Under the pieces are notes generated by a model. That model did not search any database, had not been told where the DNA came from, and saw only the letters and a program-made list of their open reading frames with translations. DNA of 64,000 bases from Nitriliruptoraceae bacterium (GTDB taxonomy: Bacteria; Actinomycetota; Nitriliruptoria; Nitriliruptorales; Nitriliruptoraceae), in NCBI GenBank assembly GCA_018401275.1, contig JAGYKW010000001.1, forward strand, positions 423,501-487,500, read 5' to 3'. Within the stretch, counting starts at the first letter, position 1; each line of letters starts with the position of its first letter. Made by a program: the position numbers and the translations under genes. Below are positions 8,921 through 17,233 of the stretch, in pieces.

Positions 8921-9502
8921 GTGAACATCCCTGAACCGTCGAGCACTGCGCAGGCGTACACCGGCGCGCACGTCATCCCCTTCCGCGCGGTGAGCCGCGC
9001 CCGCCGAGCTGCGTCTCATCCCGCAGGTTCGGCAACCGCACGTCCATCACTGCGCAGCGCGGCGAGCGGACGGGGCGTGCGCACTGCGGACCAAGACGGC
9101 TTCACGCTCGTCGAGCTGCTCGTCGTCGTCCTCGTCCTCGGTGCGCTCGTCGGCATCGCGGTGCCCACGTTCGTCCAGCAGCGGGACGGCGCGTGGGATG
9201 CGGCGGTCCGTTCCGAGCTGCGCGCCGCGACGATCGCCCTCGCCTCCTACCGGGCGCAGAACGGCGTCTACTCGGCGGCGGCGCTCGCGACGGGTGCGGG
9301 ATGGGGCTACGAGGCGTCGCCCGACATCATCTCGGTGAGTGAGGTCAGCGAGCAGTCGTTCTGCCTCCTCGCCTGGTACCGGACACAGGCCGATGATGCG
9401 GGCACGCCCGACGTCACGAGAGCCGAGTGGCGCGCGACGACCGCAGGCATCATCGCCGCATCGGAGGCGATCGCGCCGGTGGGCACGACGTGCCCGTCAT
9501 GA
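8921..9502 (+). CDS. Type IV prepilin-like protein (class III signal)
   Basis: Prepilin of 193 residues. The prepilin peptidase site is G-FTLVELLVVVLVLGALVGI, with Gly at -1 (G60), Phe at +1 and Glu at +5, followed by the hydrophobic pilin helix. The GTG at 8921 has an excellent ribosome binding site, GAGAGGA, seven bases upstream. This gives an unusually long 60-residue leader. An in-frame GTG at 9077 would give an ordinary eight-residue leader but has a weak binding site. Two Cys near the C terminus (QSFCLL and TTCPS) could form the disulfide loop of major pilins. Likely the main pilin or major pseudopilin. Confidence 0.85.
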   Translation: MNIPEPSSTAQAYTGAHVIPFRAVSRARRAASHPAGSATARPSLRSAASGRGVRTADQDGFTLVELLVVVLVLGALVGIAVPTFVQQRDGAWDAAVRSELRAATIALASYRAQNGVYSAAALATGAGWGYEASPDIISVSEVSEQSFCLLAWYRTQADDAGTPDVTRAEWRATTAGIIAASEAIAPVGTTCPS

Positions 9503-10296
9503 CCTCCGCGACGCTTGTCGGAGGAGCCGTCGCAGGCGCGGTGATGGGGTCGGCCGCTGGGGCAGCGCTCGAGCGCTGGCCGTCGGGCGCGACGATGGGA
9601 GACCCTCGACGTTCGTGCTGCGCCTCCTGCGGCGTGACGCTCGCCCGGCGGGACCTCGTGCCGGTCCTCTCCTGGCTCGTGCTCCGTGGACGCTGCCGTT
9701 CCTGCTCGGGCACGATCGACGGTCGGCTGCCGCTGCTCGAAGCGGCCTCCGCCGTCGGTGTCGCCCTCACCCTCCAGGCGCATGGATTCGACGGGCGATC
9801 GGTCCTGCTGTCGGTCGGCGTCGTGGCCGTGCTGCTGGCCACGTTGACCGACCTCGACGCGATGATCGTCCCGGACCGGCTCACGCTGCCGCTCGGTGCC
9901 GTCGCCCTCATCGGGATGAGCCTGCCCCTCGGAGGAGCACGGGTCGGTCCGGCGCCGGGACTGCTGGTCTGGGCGCTGGGCGTGCCGCTCGCGCTCTCCG
10001 CGATGTCGCGGCTCACCCAGTGGCTCGTGGCCACGCGACCCATCGGCGGTGGCGACGTGAAGCTGCTCGTCGGTGTGCTCGCGCTCGCGACCGCCGTCGA
10101 CGACGGGCCCATCGCCGTGCTGGCCCTCGCGGTGCTCGGCGCAGCCAGCGTCGCGACGGTCGGGCTCGCGACCCGGCGCCTCCAGCGGCACGACCGCATC
10201 CCCTTCGCTCCTGCCATCGCCGGCGGCTACCTGGCCGTCGTGCTCGTCCCGACCGTCGCGACCCCGGTCGCCCGACTCATCGGAGGTGCTGCATGA
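9499..10296 (+). CDS. pilD: Prepilin peptidase (A24 family)
   Basis: Membrane aspartyl protease and methylase that cleaves type IV prepilin leaders, 265 residues. The N-terminal region has the two CxxC pairs (CASC and CRSC) of full-length PilD enzymes. The catalytic aspartates lie in TDLDAMIVPDRLTLP and in the GxGD motif GGGDVKLL. Several hydrophobic helices follow. The ATG at 9499 overlaps the prepilin stop as ATGA. As I recall, an isolated prepilin-peptidase-like gene persists at this aroE-aroC position in mycobacteria (Rv2551c), which suggests this is the ancestral locus. Confidence 0.92.
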   Translation: MTSATLVGGAVAGAVMGSAAGAALERWPSGATMGDPRRSCCASCGVTLARRDLVPVLSWLVLRGRCRSCSGTIDGRLPLLEAASAVGVALTLQAHGFDGRSVLLSVGVVAVLLATLTDLDAMIVPDRLTLPLGAVALIGMSLPLGGARVGPAPGLLVWALGVPLALSAMSRLTQWLVATRPIGGGDVKLLVGVLALATAVDDGPIAVLALAVLGAASVATVGLATRRLQRHDRIPFAPAIAGGYLAVVLVPTVATPVARLIGGAA

Positions 10297-11027
10297 AGCC
10301 CGATCCGAAACTCCTTGCGAGCCTGAAGCGCCGCACCGTCAACGTCCGCCTCGATCGTGACTGCGTCGAGGTCTCCGGGATCGTGCTCGGCGCCTCACGT
10401 CACGAACGGACCGCGATCCCTGACGGATCCGATCCGTATGAGGCACTCGAGACGGTGCTGCAGAAGTCTCGGCTGCTGAGGGCTGGTCGTGCCTGCCGTC
10501 TCGACATCGACGTCGAGTCGGCCCGGATGGTGTACCGCACCTCGGAGCCGCCCGACGGTGGGCTCGGCGCGGGCGGCGGTCCGGGGATCGATGTCGAGTT
10601 CCCCGACGGCCTGCTCGATGTCCTCGTCCCGATCCTCGGTCGCCGCCGCGTCCATGGCACCGTAGGGGTGAGGCCGGGGCCTGCCGCACGAGCCATCCGC
10701 ATGATGCGCGCACGTATCGAGCAGGGTGCGACAGGACGGGGGCTGATCATCGACCGTTCGTCGGCAGCCATCACGGTGCTGGTCGTGGATCCAGCGGACA
10801 TCCCCTGGGCGCGGGGCGGCCCTGCTGATGACCCGATCCTGGCCGTCGAGCTGCTCGTCGATCGTGCGGCCGGCATGATCGCAGGACGCTCGCGCATCGA
10901 TTGGTGGCATCTGGCGGACGTCGCGTCGCCGGAGGACGTGCTCACACGGCGACGGGACGCCAGCGGCTTCGAGGCCGCCTGCCACGCGCTCGTCGGTCAC
11001 CTCCCACGCATCCCGGTGCCCCTATGA
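10293..11027 (+). CDS. Unrecognised pilus-cluster protein, possibly a divergent PilM
   Basis: Soluble, 244 residues, no signal peptide or membrane helix. It occupies the place of pilM between pilD and a one-helix PilN/PilO-like gene. Weak resemblance to the actin-like PilM fold can be argued: a strand pattern near the N terminus (VNVRLDRDCVEVSGIVLG), a helix ALETVLQKSRLLRAGR and a later strand pair LIIDRSSAAITVLVVD. The ATP-binding residues of PilM are not evident. The start is the ATG in an ATGA overlap with pilD, preceded by GGAGGT. The PilM assignment is inference from position only. Confidence 0.6.
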   Translation: MKPDPKLLASLKRRTVNVRLDRDCVEVSGIVLGASRHERTAIPDGSDPYEALETVLQKSRLLRAGRACRLDIDVESARMVYRTSEPPDGGLGAGGGPGIDVEFPDGLLDVLVPILGRRRVHGTVGVRPGPAARAIRMMRARIEQGATGRGLIIDRSSAAITVLVVDPADIPWARGGPADDPILAVELLVDRAAGMIAGRSRIDWWHLADVASPEDVLTRRRDASGFEAACHALVGHLPRIPVPL

Positions 11028-11860
11028 GACCGCACGAATCGCTCCGGTCGGCGAGAGACCTCGAGCATCGCCTCGGCTCGCCGGTCAGGTCGACCGTCCT
11101 CGCGCTCGCCAGCCGGACGGCACTGGGTGCACTCGCTGTCATGGCCGCAGTCCTCGCGAGCATCCCGCTGTGGCCCGAGGACAGCGGACTGACCGGCAGC
11201 CGTGTGCAACTCGCACCCCCTGCCGCCGCGAGTCCGGTGATCGCGACCGCAGGGACGACGATGGCCGACCTCCTCTCCGCTGTCCACCGCGAGACGCGTG
11301 CAGTCGGGGCGAGCATCATCGAGGTCGACGTCGTGCCCACTGTCGGGGCCGGCGCGGACGTCCTCCTTCGGATCGACGCTCACGGCGGTGATGCATCGAG
11401 CGTCGCAGAGGTCGTGGCTGCGCTCGGACGCGCACACCTCGACGCGGTCCGCGTCCGGAGCATCACCCCGGTCCCGTCGGGCTCACGCCTCGAGCTCTCG
11501 GCGCAGACCTCGCGCGCCTCCATGCCACTGCCTGCATCGCCGGTCGTGGCCGACGCCGAGCAGTCGATCATCCTCGCCGACCTCGTGCAGCGCTCCGGTG
11601 CGGAGCTGCGCCGACTCGAGGTCCGTGACGCCAGCGACGGAGCTGGAGCCTCCACGCAGGGCGGCACGATCCGGCTCAGCGCCCGAGGTGAGGCCGGGGC
11701 GATCGTGATCCTGCTCGATGCGCTCGAGCGCACCCACACGGCGCCGCTGCGCTTCCTCAGCCTCCGCATCGAGGGCTCCAGTGACGGGCGTCTCGACCTC
11801 GCGACCGTCTTCCGGCCGCGTGAGGCGCTGGTCGCGTCCGTCCCTTCGTGGACCTCATGA
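11024..11860 (+). CDS. One-helix membrane protein, PilN/PilO-like
   Basis: Bitopic protein of 278 residues. A short basic cytoplasmic segment is followed by one transmembrane helix (about 27-48, TALGALAVMAAVLASIPLW). The periplasm-side part looks like two consecutive ferredoxin-like units, about 83-160 and 180-265, each with the layout helix (LLSAVHRETRAVGAS; LADLVQRSGAELRRLEV), strands, helix (VAEVVAALGRAHLDAV; IVILLDALERTHTAP), strand. This is the architecture of PilO/GspM-type alignment proteins. Sequence identity to known PilN or PilO is too low for a firm name. Coupled to both neighbours by ATGA overlaps. Confidence 0.6.
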   Translation: MRPHESLRSARDLEHRLGSPVRSTVLALASRTALGALAVMAAVLASIPLWPEDSGLTGSRVQLAPPAAASPVIATAGTTMADLLSAVHRETRAVGASIIEVDVVPTVGAGADVLLRIDAHGGDASSVAEVVAALGRAHLDAVRVRSITPVPSGSRLELSAQTSRASMPLPASPVVADAEQSIILADLVQRSGAELRRLEVRDASDGAGASTQGGTIRLSARGEAGAIVILLDALERTHTAPLRFLSLRIEGSSDGRLDLATVFRPREALVASVPSWTS

Positions 11861-13062
11861 GGGGATACGCCTTCGACCCACGTGACGAGGAGGTGGTGCG
11901 GGCGGCTGAGGACACCGACGGGTCGGTGCTGCTCGAAGTGGTCGTCGGCATCGCCCTGCTGGCGACGCTCGGTGCGAGCGCCGCTGGGTTCCACGCCGCG
12001 GCCCTCGGAGCCGATGCACGCGCCCAGGCGCGCCTCGCGGCGACCCTCGACGTTCGCGAACTGCTCGAGATGGGAGCTGGGTTCGACCATGTCGTTGAGG
12101 CACCGAGTGATGCTGAGGAGTCCGCCCGAGGCCTCACCGTGCAGACGACGCTCATCGACGTCGACGATGTGCGATGCGGTCGACCCAGGCCCCTGATCGG
12201 ACTCGAGGCGTCCGCTGCCGAACCCGCCGTCATCCTCAGCGGGCTGCCTGCTCCCCGGTCCCGTACGTCGCTCCCGATCGGATCGACCGTCACCGGCGGC
12301 GTCGTGCCCGTCGGTCCGCCCGGTGCGTTGAACACCACTGTCGGCGGCCTGATGCTCTCGTCGGGCGGCGCGACGGCGCACGCGGTCGCGCTCGCAGGTG
12401 GCTGCGCGACGCTCGGCGCGCTCAGCCCGGGCCGCCATGTCCTGACGCTCGCGGACGACGATGCGACACTCATCGACACGACGCACCGTCCCGCGGTGCA
12501 GGCCCCGCTGTCGCTCCACGTGCTCGATGTACCCCTGCGTCGCGGCTGGGACCTCGTGGCGGCGGCAGAGCTGAGCGTCACGGTCGACCTCGCGGGCGCG
12601 CGAGCACCCGACGTCGTCAGCTCGGGTGCGCTGCGCTGGGGCGTTCGGGGCGACGATCTCCGAGACCTTCGCGACCTCGGGGGTCGCCGAGCGGTCCGGC
12701 CCGGGACCGTCGTCGCCGTCGTCACGGCCTGCATGGATCCGGAGGCACCGGCCTCGACCGCTGCGGTGGAGCTCGCCGGCGCCTCATCGACGGACATCAC
12801 CGTGCCGCTCGCGACGATCACCGTCCTCGGCGTCGCGAGCTGGCCCGGGGACACGCTGCTGCTCGCGCGGACGACCGCGTGTGCCGACGGCACAGGCCTG
12901 CGCCCGACGCTCCGATGGGATGGCGGGCTCCATGATGGCATGCGCATCGCACTGCCGCACGGCGAGTGGGAGGGCCGCGTCCAGACGGCGGCAGGAGCGC
13001 GCATCACCGCACCGGTGCGTTTTGCAGCATCTGACGTGGAGGCGACGGTGAGCTTCCCATGA
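11857..13062 (+). CDS. Minor pilin-like protein with class III signal (PilV-like position)
   Basis: A 401-residue protein with a class III signal: DTDG-SVLLEVVVGIALLATL, Gly at -1 and Glu at +5, after a leader of about 23 residues. The rest is a large, Gly/Ala/Thr-rich beta-type domain with several Cys and no motif I recognise. The start chosen is the ATG at 11857 in an ATGA overlap; an in-frame GTG nine bases upstream is possible. Together with the next two genes it resembles a minor pilin set (PilV, PilW, PilX) that primes or tips a pilus. Confidence 0.72.
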   Translation: MRGYAFDPRDEEVVRAAEDTDGSVLLEVVVGIALLATLGASAAGFHAAALGADARAQARLAATLDVRELLEMGAGFDHVVEAPSDAEESARGLTVQTTLIDVDDVRCGRPRPLIGLEASAAEPAVILSGLPAPRSRTSLPIGSTVTGGVVPVGPPGALNTTVGGLMLSSGGATAHAVALAGGCATLGALSPGRHVLTLADDDATLIDTTHRPAVQAPLSLHVLDVPLRRGWDLVAAAELSVTVDLAGARAPDVVSSGALRWGVRGDDLRDLRDLGGRRAVRPGTVVAVVTACMDPEAPASTAAVELAGASSTDITVPLATITVLGVASWPGDTLLLARTTACADGTGLRPTLRWDGGLHDGMRIALPHGEWEGRVQTAAGARITAPVRFAASDVEATVSFP

Positions 13063-13658
13063 GGGTCGTCCTCACACGGTGGCAGCGGTGCATCGCCCGA
13101 CGATGCCCGCGCTCCGACCGTTCCGGCTCGACGCTCCCCGAGCTCGCGGTCGCAGCAGCACTGCTGCTCACAGCGACCGCGATGGCGGGCGGCACGGTCG
13201 TGGCTCCACTCGCGGCGCTCGGCCGCATCGCTGCCGTGGACGAGGATGAGCAGCAGCTGACGACAGCCCTCGACGCCGCTGCTCGGGTCGTACGGGCGGC
13301 GAGACCGACGATCGACGCTCCCGCCGTGCGTGGCTTCGATGCGGCAGCGGGCGTGGCGACGCTGCGGCTCGGGATGCACGGGCCAGAGGGCATCGGCGAG
13401 GCCATCCTGGTGCTCGACGATGCACTTCGTCTCAGCGTCGAGGGCAGCGCCCTGACGCTCCCTGTCGGCCTGCTCGTCGATGGGCTGGACGGCGAACGGA
13501 GCCGCATCGAGCTGCTCGCCGCGGGCGGCACGGTGATCGACGACCACGCGCTCCACGAGGTCGTCGGGGTTCGCCTCGTGCTGCGCCGGGGCGAACTCGA
13601 GCGGACTCGGACGATCGTGCTGCGCGCCCGACATCCGCTCGCGGCGGTTCACCGATGA
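13059..13658 (+). CDS. Minor pilin-like protein (PilW/GspJ-like)
   Basis: A 199-residue protein with a clear class III signal, RSG-STLPELAVAAALLLTATA: Gly at -1, Glu at +5, then a hydrophobic helix. A basic leader of about 23 residues precedes it. After the helix comes a coiled segment (EDEQQLTTALDAAARVV) and a small beta domain, as in PilW/GspJ pseudopilins. The start overlaps the previous stop as ATGA. Predicted to be processed by the peptidase at 9499-10296. Confidence 0.72.
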   Translation: MRVVLTRWQRCIARRCPRSDRSGSTLPELAVAAALLLTATAMAGGTVVAPLAALGRIAAVDEDEQQLTTALDAAARVVRAARPTIDAPAVRGFDAAAGVATLRLGMHGPEGIGEAILVLDDALRLSVEGSALTLPVGLLVDGLDGERSRIELLAAGGTVIDDHALHEVVGVRLVLRRGELERTRTIVLRARHPLAAVHR

Positions 13659-15346
13659 CCTCGCTCACATCGTCACGATCTGACGGGGAATCCGAGCAGG
13701 ACGGCTCTGCCGTCGTCATCGCACTCGCGCTCGCCACCGTCGTCCTCATCGTCATCGGCTCGACCAGTGGCCGTGTCCTGTCAGCCACCGCCGGAACGAC
13801 CGGCCTGCTGCACCGAGAGCAGGCACGCACCATCGCCGAGGAGCAGCTCATGCTCACGCTCGCGGCGCTCGACGCCGGTGGCGCCGAAGCGGCCGTGCGG
13901 AGCGGCGGTGCGGTCGACCACACGGTCCACCACGTCCTCGCTCCCGACCTCGACGCTGGACGTCCCGGTGGGAACGTCATCGTCGCGGTGATGAGCGGAG
14001 CGGACCGAGCGCATGACGTCCGGCAGGGACTGCACGTCAGCGCCACCGTCGAGGTCGGCGCGGCGCGCCACGTCGCGTCGGCCACCGTGCGTCCGCTCGT
14101 CAGCATCGACCACCTGCTGCACAGCGAGTTCGAGGTCGTCGATCCGGTGCTGCGCGGCCAGTCGCGCGCGTCCTGCGCTGCGACGCGATCCGAAGGGGAG
14201 CTCGCACCGGGATGTCTCGGCACGGTGATCGGGCCGGGTCCGTTCGACGGGCCGGTGCACAGCAACGATGCGATCGTGCTCGCTCCCGGCACGACGTTCA
14301 CCTCGATCCTGACGACCTCGCACCTCGCGGTCGGAGCAAGCGGACGGATCGGTCCGGCGCTGTGGGGCGAGGACGTCGCGCAGGCGCCGGGAGAGGCGCC
14401 GTTCAGCCTGCAGCACCGCAGCGAATTGTCCCTCCCGCGTCGCACCCGCGATGTCCTCGAGGGTGCGACGGTCACCTGCAGGTTGCGAGGCCCGACGTTG
14501 CTGCGCTTCGACGGACCGCGCGTGCGGATCACCAGTCCACGCTCCGTCCCGCGTGCCGGTGACGTCGCGCCCGAAGCAGCGGCAGTCGAGGACACCATCG
14601 GCTGTCTCGGCATCGACCGCGCTGGTCTTGCCGGGGTCGTCGTCGCCGAGCTCCCGCCGCAGGCCGTCATCGAGGTGGTCCGTGACCCCGCCATGGACTG
14701 CGTCGACCATCCGCTCGGGCTCGCGTCAGGGGAGGACACCGAGCGTGATTGGTGGTGCAACGGTGGCGATGCGTTCGTGTGGGGCCGCTACCAGCACGCA
14801 CGCACCGTGGTCGCCGAGGACAACGTCCAGATCGTGTGGGACCTCGAGCCGGGTGACGCCTCCGGAGCCCAGCTCGCGGGCGAGACCGATCTGCTGGGGC
14901 TGGTCGCGGGCGACAGCATCGTGCTGCGGCGTCCCGTGGGACGCCCGGTCCGTCGGGTCGCTCCGTTCGGGTTGAACCTCGCGTTCGCAGGTGCGCAGCA
15001 GCCACCGTTCGGTGCACACCCGCTGGACGCGCCGAACGCGACCGCGACCACCTGGGACAGCCCGCGCATCGTGGCGGCGCTCGCAGCGCTCCGTGGCAGC
15101 GTCACCGTCCAGAACCCGTTCCGTGGCCAGCCGCATCCAGGTCCTCTGCGCTTCGTCGGGTCCCAGGCGAGCCGATTCCGCGGCGTGCTCGGTTGGGAGG
15201 AGCGCAACAGCTCGGGGACGCTCCTCGGGACGATGGGGTATCCGACGGAGTGGTCCTACGACCGAAGGTTCGTGTCCACAGGCCCCCCAGCGATGCCCCT
15301 CACCGGGGACGGGACGATCCGCATCCTCGAGCTCGACGTCGGGTGA
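13655..15346 (+). CDS. PilX-like pilus-associated protein
   Basis: A 563-residue protein with an N-terminal QDGSAVVIALALATVVLIVI, the layout of PilX/GspK-type minor pilins. Gly precedes the hydrophobic helix, but there is no Glu at +5, which is typical of GspK/PilX rather than of major pilins. The large C-terminal part has the pattern GPVHSNDAI and later VVAEDNVQIVWDLE followed by LLGLVAGDSIVL, which recalls beta-helical PilX-like (DUF4900-type) proteins. That match is from memory and not firm. It ends the pilus cluster; 111 bases separate it from aroC. Confidence 0.68.
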   Translation: MTSLTSSRSDGESEQDGSAVVIALALATVVLIVIGSTSGRVLSATAGTTGLLHREQARTIAEEQLMLTLAALDAGGAEAAVRSGGAVDHTVHHVLAPDLDAGRPGGNVIVAVMSGADRAHDVRQGLHVSATVEVGAARHVASATVRPLVSIDHLLHSEFEVVDPVLRGQSRASCAATRSEGELAPGCLGTVIGPGPFDGPVHSNDAIVLAPGTTFTSILTTSHLAVGASGRIGPALWGEDVAQAPGEAPFSLQHRSELSLPRRTRDVLEGATVTCRLRGPTLLRFDGPRVRITSPRSVPRAGDVAPEAAAVEDTIGCLGIDRAGLAGVVVAELPPQAVIEVVRDPAMDCVDHPLGLASGEDTERDWWCNGGDAFVWGRYQHARTVVAEDNVQIVWDLEPGDASGAQLAGETDLLGLVAGDSIVLRRPVGRPVRRVAPFGLNLAFAGAQQPPFGAHPLDAPNATATTWDSPRIVAALAALRGSVTVQNPFRGQPHPGPLRFVGSQASRFRGVLGWEERNSSGTLLGTMGYPTEWSYDRRFVSTGPPAMPLTGDGTIRILELDVG

Positions 15347-15424
15347 ACAGTCGCGTCCCGCCCCGCATTCGGTCCCGCGTTGAGCCCGTCGGGCATGGGC
15401 CGCAGGTGGGGGCAGTGCCGCGGT

Positions 15425-15430
15425 TACGCT
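15425..15430 (+). promoter_or_regulatory. Candidate -10 element for aroC
   Basis: TACGCT, 28 bases upstream of the aroC GTG in the 111-base gap after the pilus cluster. The same hexamer precedes pheS. No -35 match at 16-18 bases. It suggests aroC-nusB can be transcribed independently of the pilus genes. Confidence 0.35.
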
Positions 15431-15457
15431 CACCACACCCGAGAGGACGGTGGGGAC

Positions 15458-16642
15458 GTGCGCCTGCGACTGCTGACCGCCGGGGAGTCCCACGGTCCTG
15501 CGCTCGTCGCGACCGTGGAGGGGCTCCCGGCCGGCCTGTCCGTCTCCTCCGCCGTGCTCGACGTCGAGCTCGCGCGCCGTCGCCACGGCCACGGGCGCTC
15601 GCCCCGCATGGACTTCGAGGTCGACCGCATCGAGATCATCGGTGGAGTCCGCCACGGTCGCACGCTCGGCGGCCCCGTCGCTGTGCTCATCCACAACACC
15701 GAGTGGCCCAAGTGGCGCGAGGCGATGGACCCCGAGCCGCGCGAGGACCTCGACGCCGTGCGCGCCACCGGTCGTGGGGGCCGGCTCACCCGGCCCCGGC
15801 CCGGACACACCGACCTCGTCGGCGCGCTGAAGTACGGGTTCGACGACGTCCGTGACGCGCTGGAGCGTTCCTCGGCGCGCGAGACCGCGGCGCGCGTCGT
15901 CGCGGGCACGCTCGCGTCGCAGCTGCTCCACGCGGTCGGCATCCGCATCGTCAGCCACGTCGTCAACATCGGAGGCGTGCGCGTCCCTGAGGACGCCGCC
16001 ACCCCCGGACCTGATGACCTCGAACGCATCGATGCGTCCCCGGTGCGCTGCGCGCACCCGGCGACGTCCGAGGCGATGGTCGCCCGCATCGACGAGGCGA
16101 TCGCCGACCACGACACGCTCGGAGGCGTCATCGAGGTCGTCGTCCACGGTCTGCCGCCGGGCCTCGGCTCGTACGTGCACTACGACCGCAAGCTCGACGC
16201 GCGCCTCGCGATGGCGTGCCTGAGCGTCCAGGCCATGAAGGGCGTCGAGTTCGGCGACGGCTTCCGGCTCGCCGACGTGCCCGGCAGCCGGGCCCACGAC
16301 GAGATCGAGCACGATGGCACCGATTTCGTGCGCCGCACCTCGCGCGCCGGCGGGCTCGAGGGCGGCGTCACGACCGGCCAGCCGCTCACCCTGCGCGTCG
16401 CGAAGAAGCCGATCTCGTCGATCCCGCAGGCGCTCGACACCGTCGACATCGACACGCACGAACCCGCGAAGGCGATCAACCAGCGTTCCGACGCGTGCGC
16501 CGTGCCGCGTGCGGGCGTCGTGCTCGAGCACGTCGTCGCGTTCGAGATCGCCGACGCGCTGCTCGAGAAGACCGGGGGCGACACGCTCGCCGAGGTGCAG
16601 CGCAACCTCGCCGGCTACCTCGCGGACGTCGCGACCCGATGA
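15458..16642 (+). CDS. aroC: Chorismate synthase
   Basis: Final step of the shikimate pathway: EPSP to chorismate with reduced FMN. The 394-residue protein begins LRLLTAGESHGPAL, the family N terminus, which fixes the GTG at 15458; GAGAGGA lies ten bases upstream. Other signatures are RRHGHGRSPRM, the central GRGGRLTRPRPGHTDL, and RSDACAVPRAGVVLE near the C terminus. Length is normal for the family. It starts the second part of the shikimate genes. Confidence 0.97.
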   Translation: MRLRLLTAGESHGPALVATVEGLPAGLSVSSAVLDVELARRRHGHGRSPRMDFEVDRIEIIGGVRHGRTLGGPVAVLIHNTEWPKWREAMDPEPREDLDAVRATGRGGRLTRPRPGHTDLVGALKYGFDDVRDALERSSARETAARVVAGTLASQLLHAVGIRIVSHVVNIGGVRVPEDAATPGPDDLERIDASPVRCAHPATSEAMVARIDEAIADHDTLGGVIEVVVHGLPPGLGSYVHYDRKLDARLAMACLSVQAMKGVEFGDGFRLADVPGSRAHDEIEHDGTDFVRRTSRAGGLEGGVTTGQPLTLRVAKKPISSIPQALDTVDIDTHEPAKAINQRSDACAVPRAGVVLEHVVAFEIADALLEKTGGDTLAEVQRNLAGYLADVATR

Positions 16643-16666
16643 GCGGCGCACCATGAGGGGCGCGCG

Positions 16667-17233
16667 ATGAGCCGCACCATCTGCCTGTCCGGGATGATGG
16701 GGGCCGGGAAGACGACCGTCGCCGAGGTCCTCGGACGCCGGCTCGGTCGCGCGTTCGTCGACACTGACCGCGAGATCGAACGCTGGACGGGCCGCAGCGT
16801 CGCCGGGATCTTCGCCGAGGGCGGCGAGACCGCGTTCCGCGACCTCGAGCGGCAGGTCGTCGTCGAGGTCGCCCGCGTCCCCGACCTCGTCGTCGCACTC
16901 GGCGGCGGCACGGTCCTGCGCGACGACACCGTCGCCGACCTGATGCTGAGCGGTGTCATCGTGCACCTCGACGTGCCCGTCGATCTGCTCGCGGAGCGCC
17001 TCGCGCCGCAGCGCGAGCACCGACCGCTGCTGCGGCCCGGACCCGACGCGCCCCCGCTGCACGAGGTCGTCGAGGAGGTGCTCGCCGCACGACGCAAGCG
17101 CTACGCCGAGGTCGCTGACCTCGTCGTCGACGCGGCGGGCGAGCCCGAGGCGATCGCCGACGTCATCCTCGCCTGGGCGATGGAGGCCGGCGACGTGCTC
17201 ACCCCCAGCGAGCACGAGCAGGTCATGCCGTGA
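16667..17233 (+). CDS. aroK: Shikimate kinase
   Basis: ATP-dependent phosphorylation of shikimate, fifth pathway step. A 188-residue P-loop kinase: Walker A GMMGAGKT (residues 9-16), the shikimate-binding DTDREIE, the FRDLE segment and GGGTVLR. A GAGGGG ribosome binding site precedes the ATG. About 15 residues longer than typical at the C terminus. It overlaps aroB as GTGA, and the aroC-K-B-Q order makes this an operon. Confidence 0.96.
   Translation: MSRTICLSGMMGAGKTTVAEVLGRRLGRAFVDTDREIERWTGRSVAGIFAEGGETAFRDLERQVVVEVARVPDLVVALGGGTVLRDDTVADLMLSGVIVHLDVPVDLLAERLAPQREHRPLLRPGPDAPPLHEVVEEVLAARRKRYAEVADLVVDAAGEPEAIADVILAWAMEAGDVLTPSEHEQVMP

Noticed and set aside
15380..15457. 26-residue N-terminal extension of AroC
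   Set aside because: Chorismate synthase begins MxLRxLTAGESHG; the extension has no conservation, and the GTG at 15458 fits the family start.
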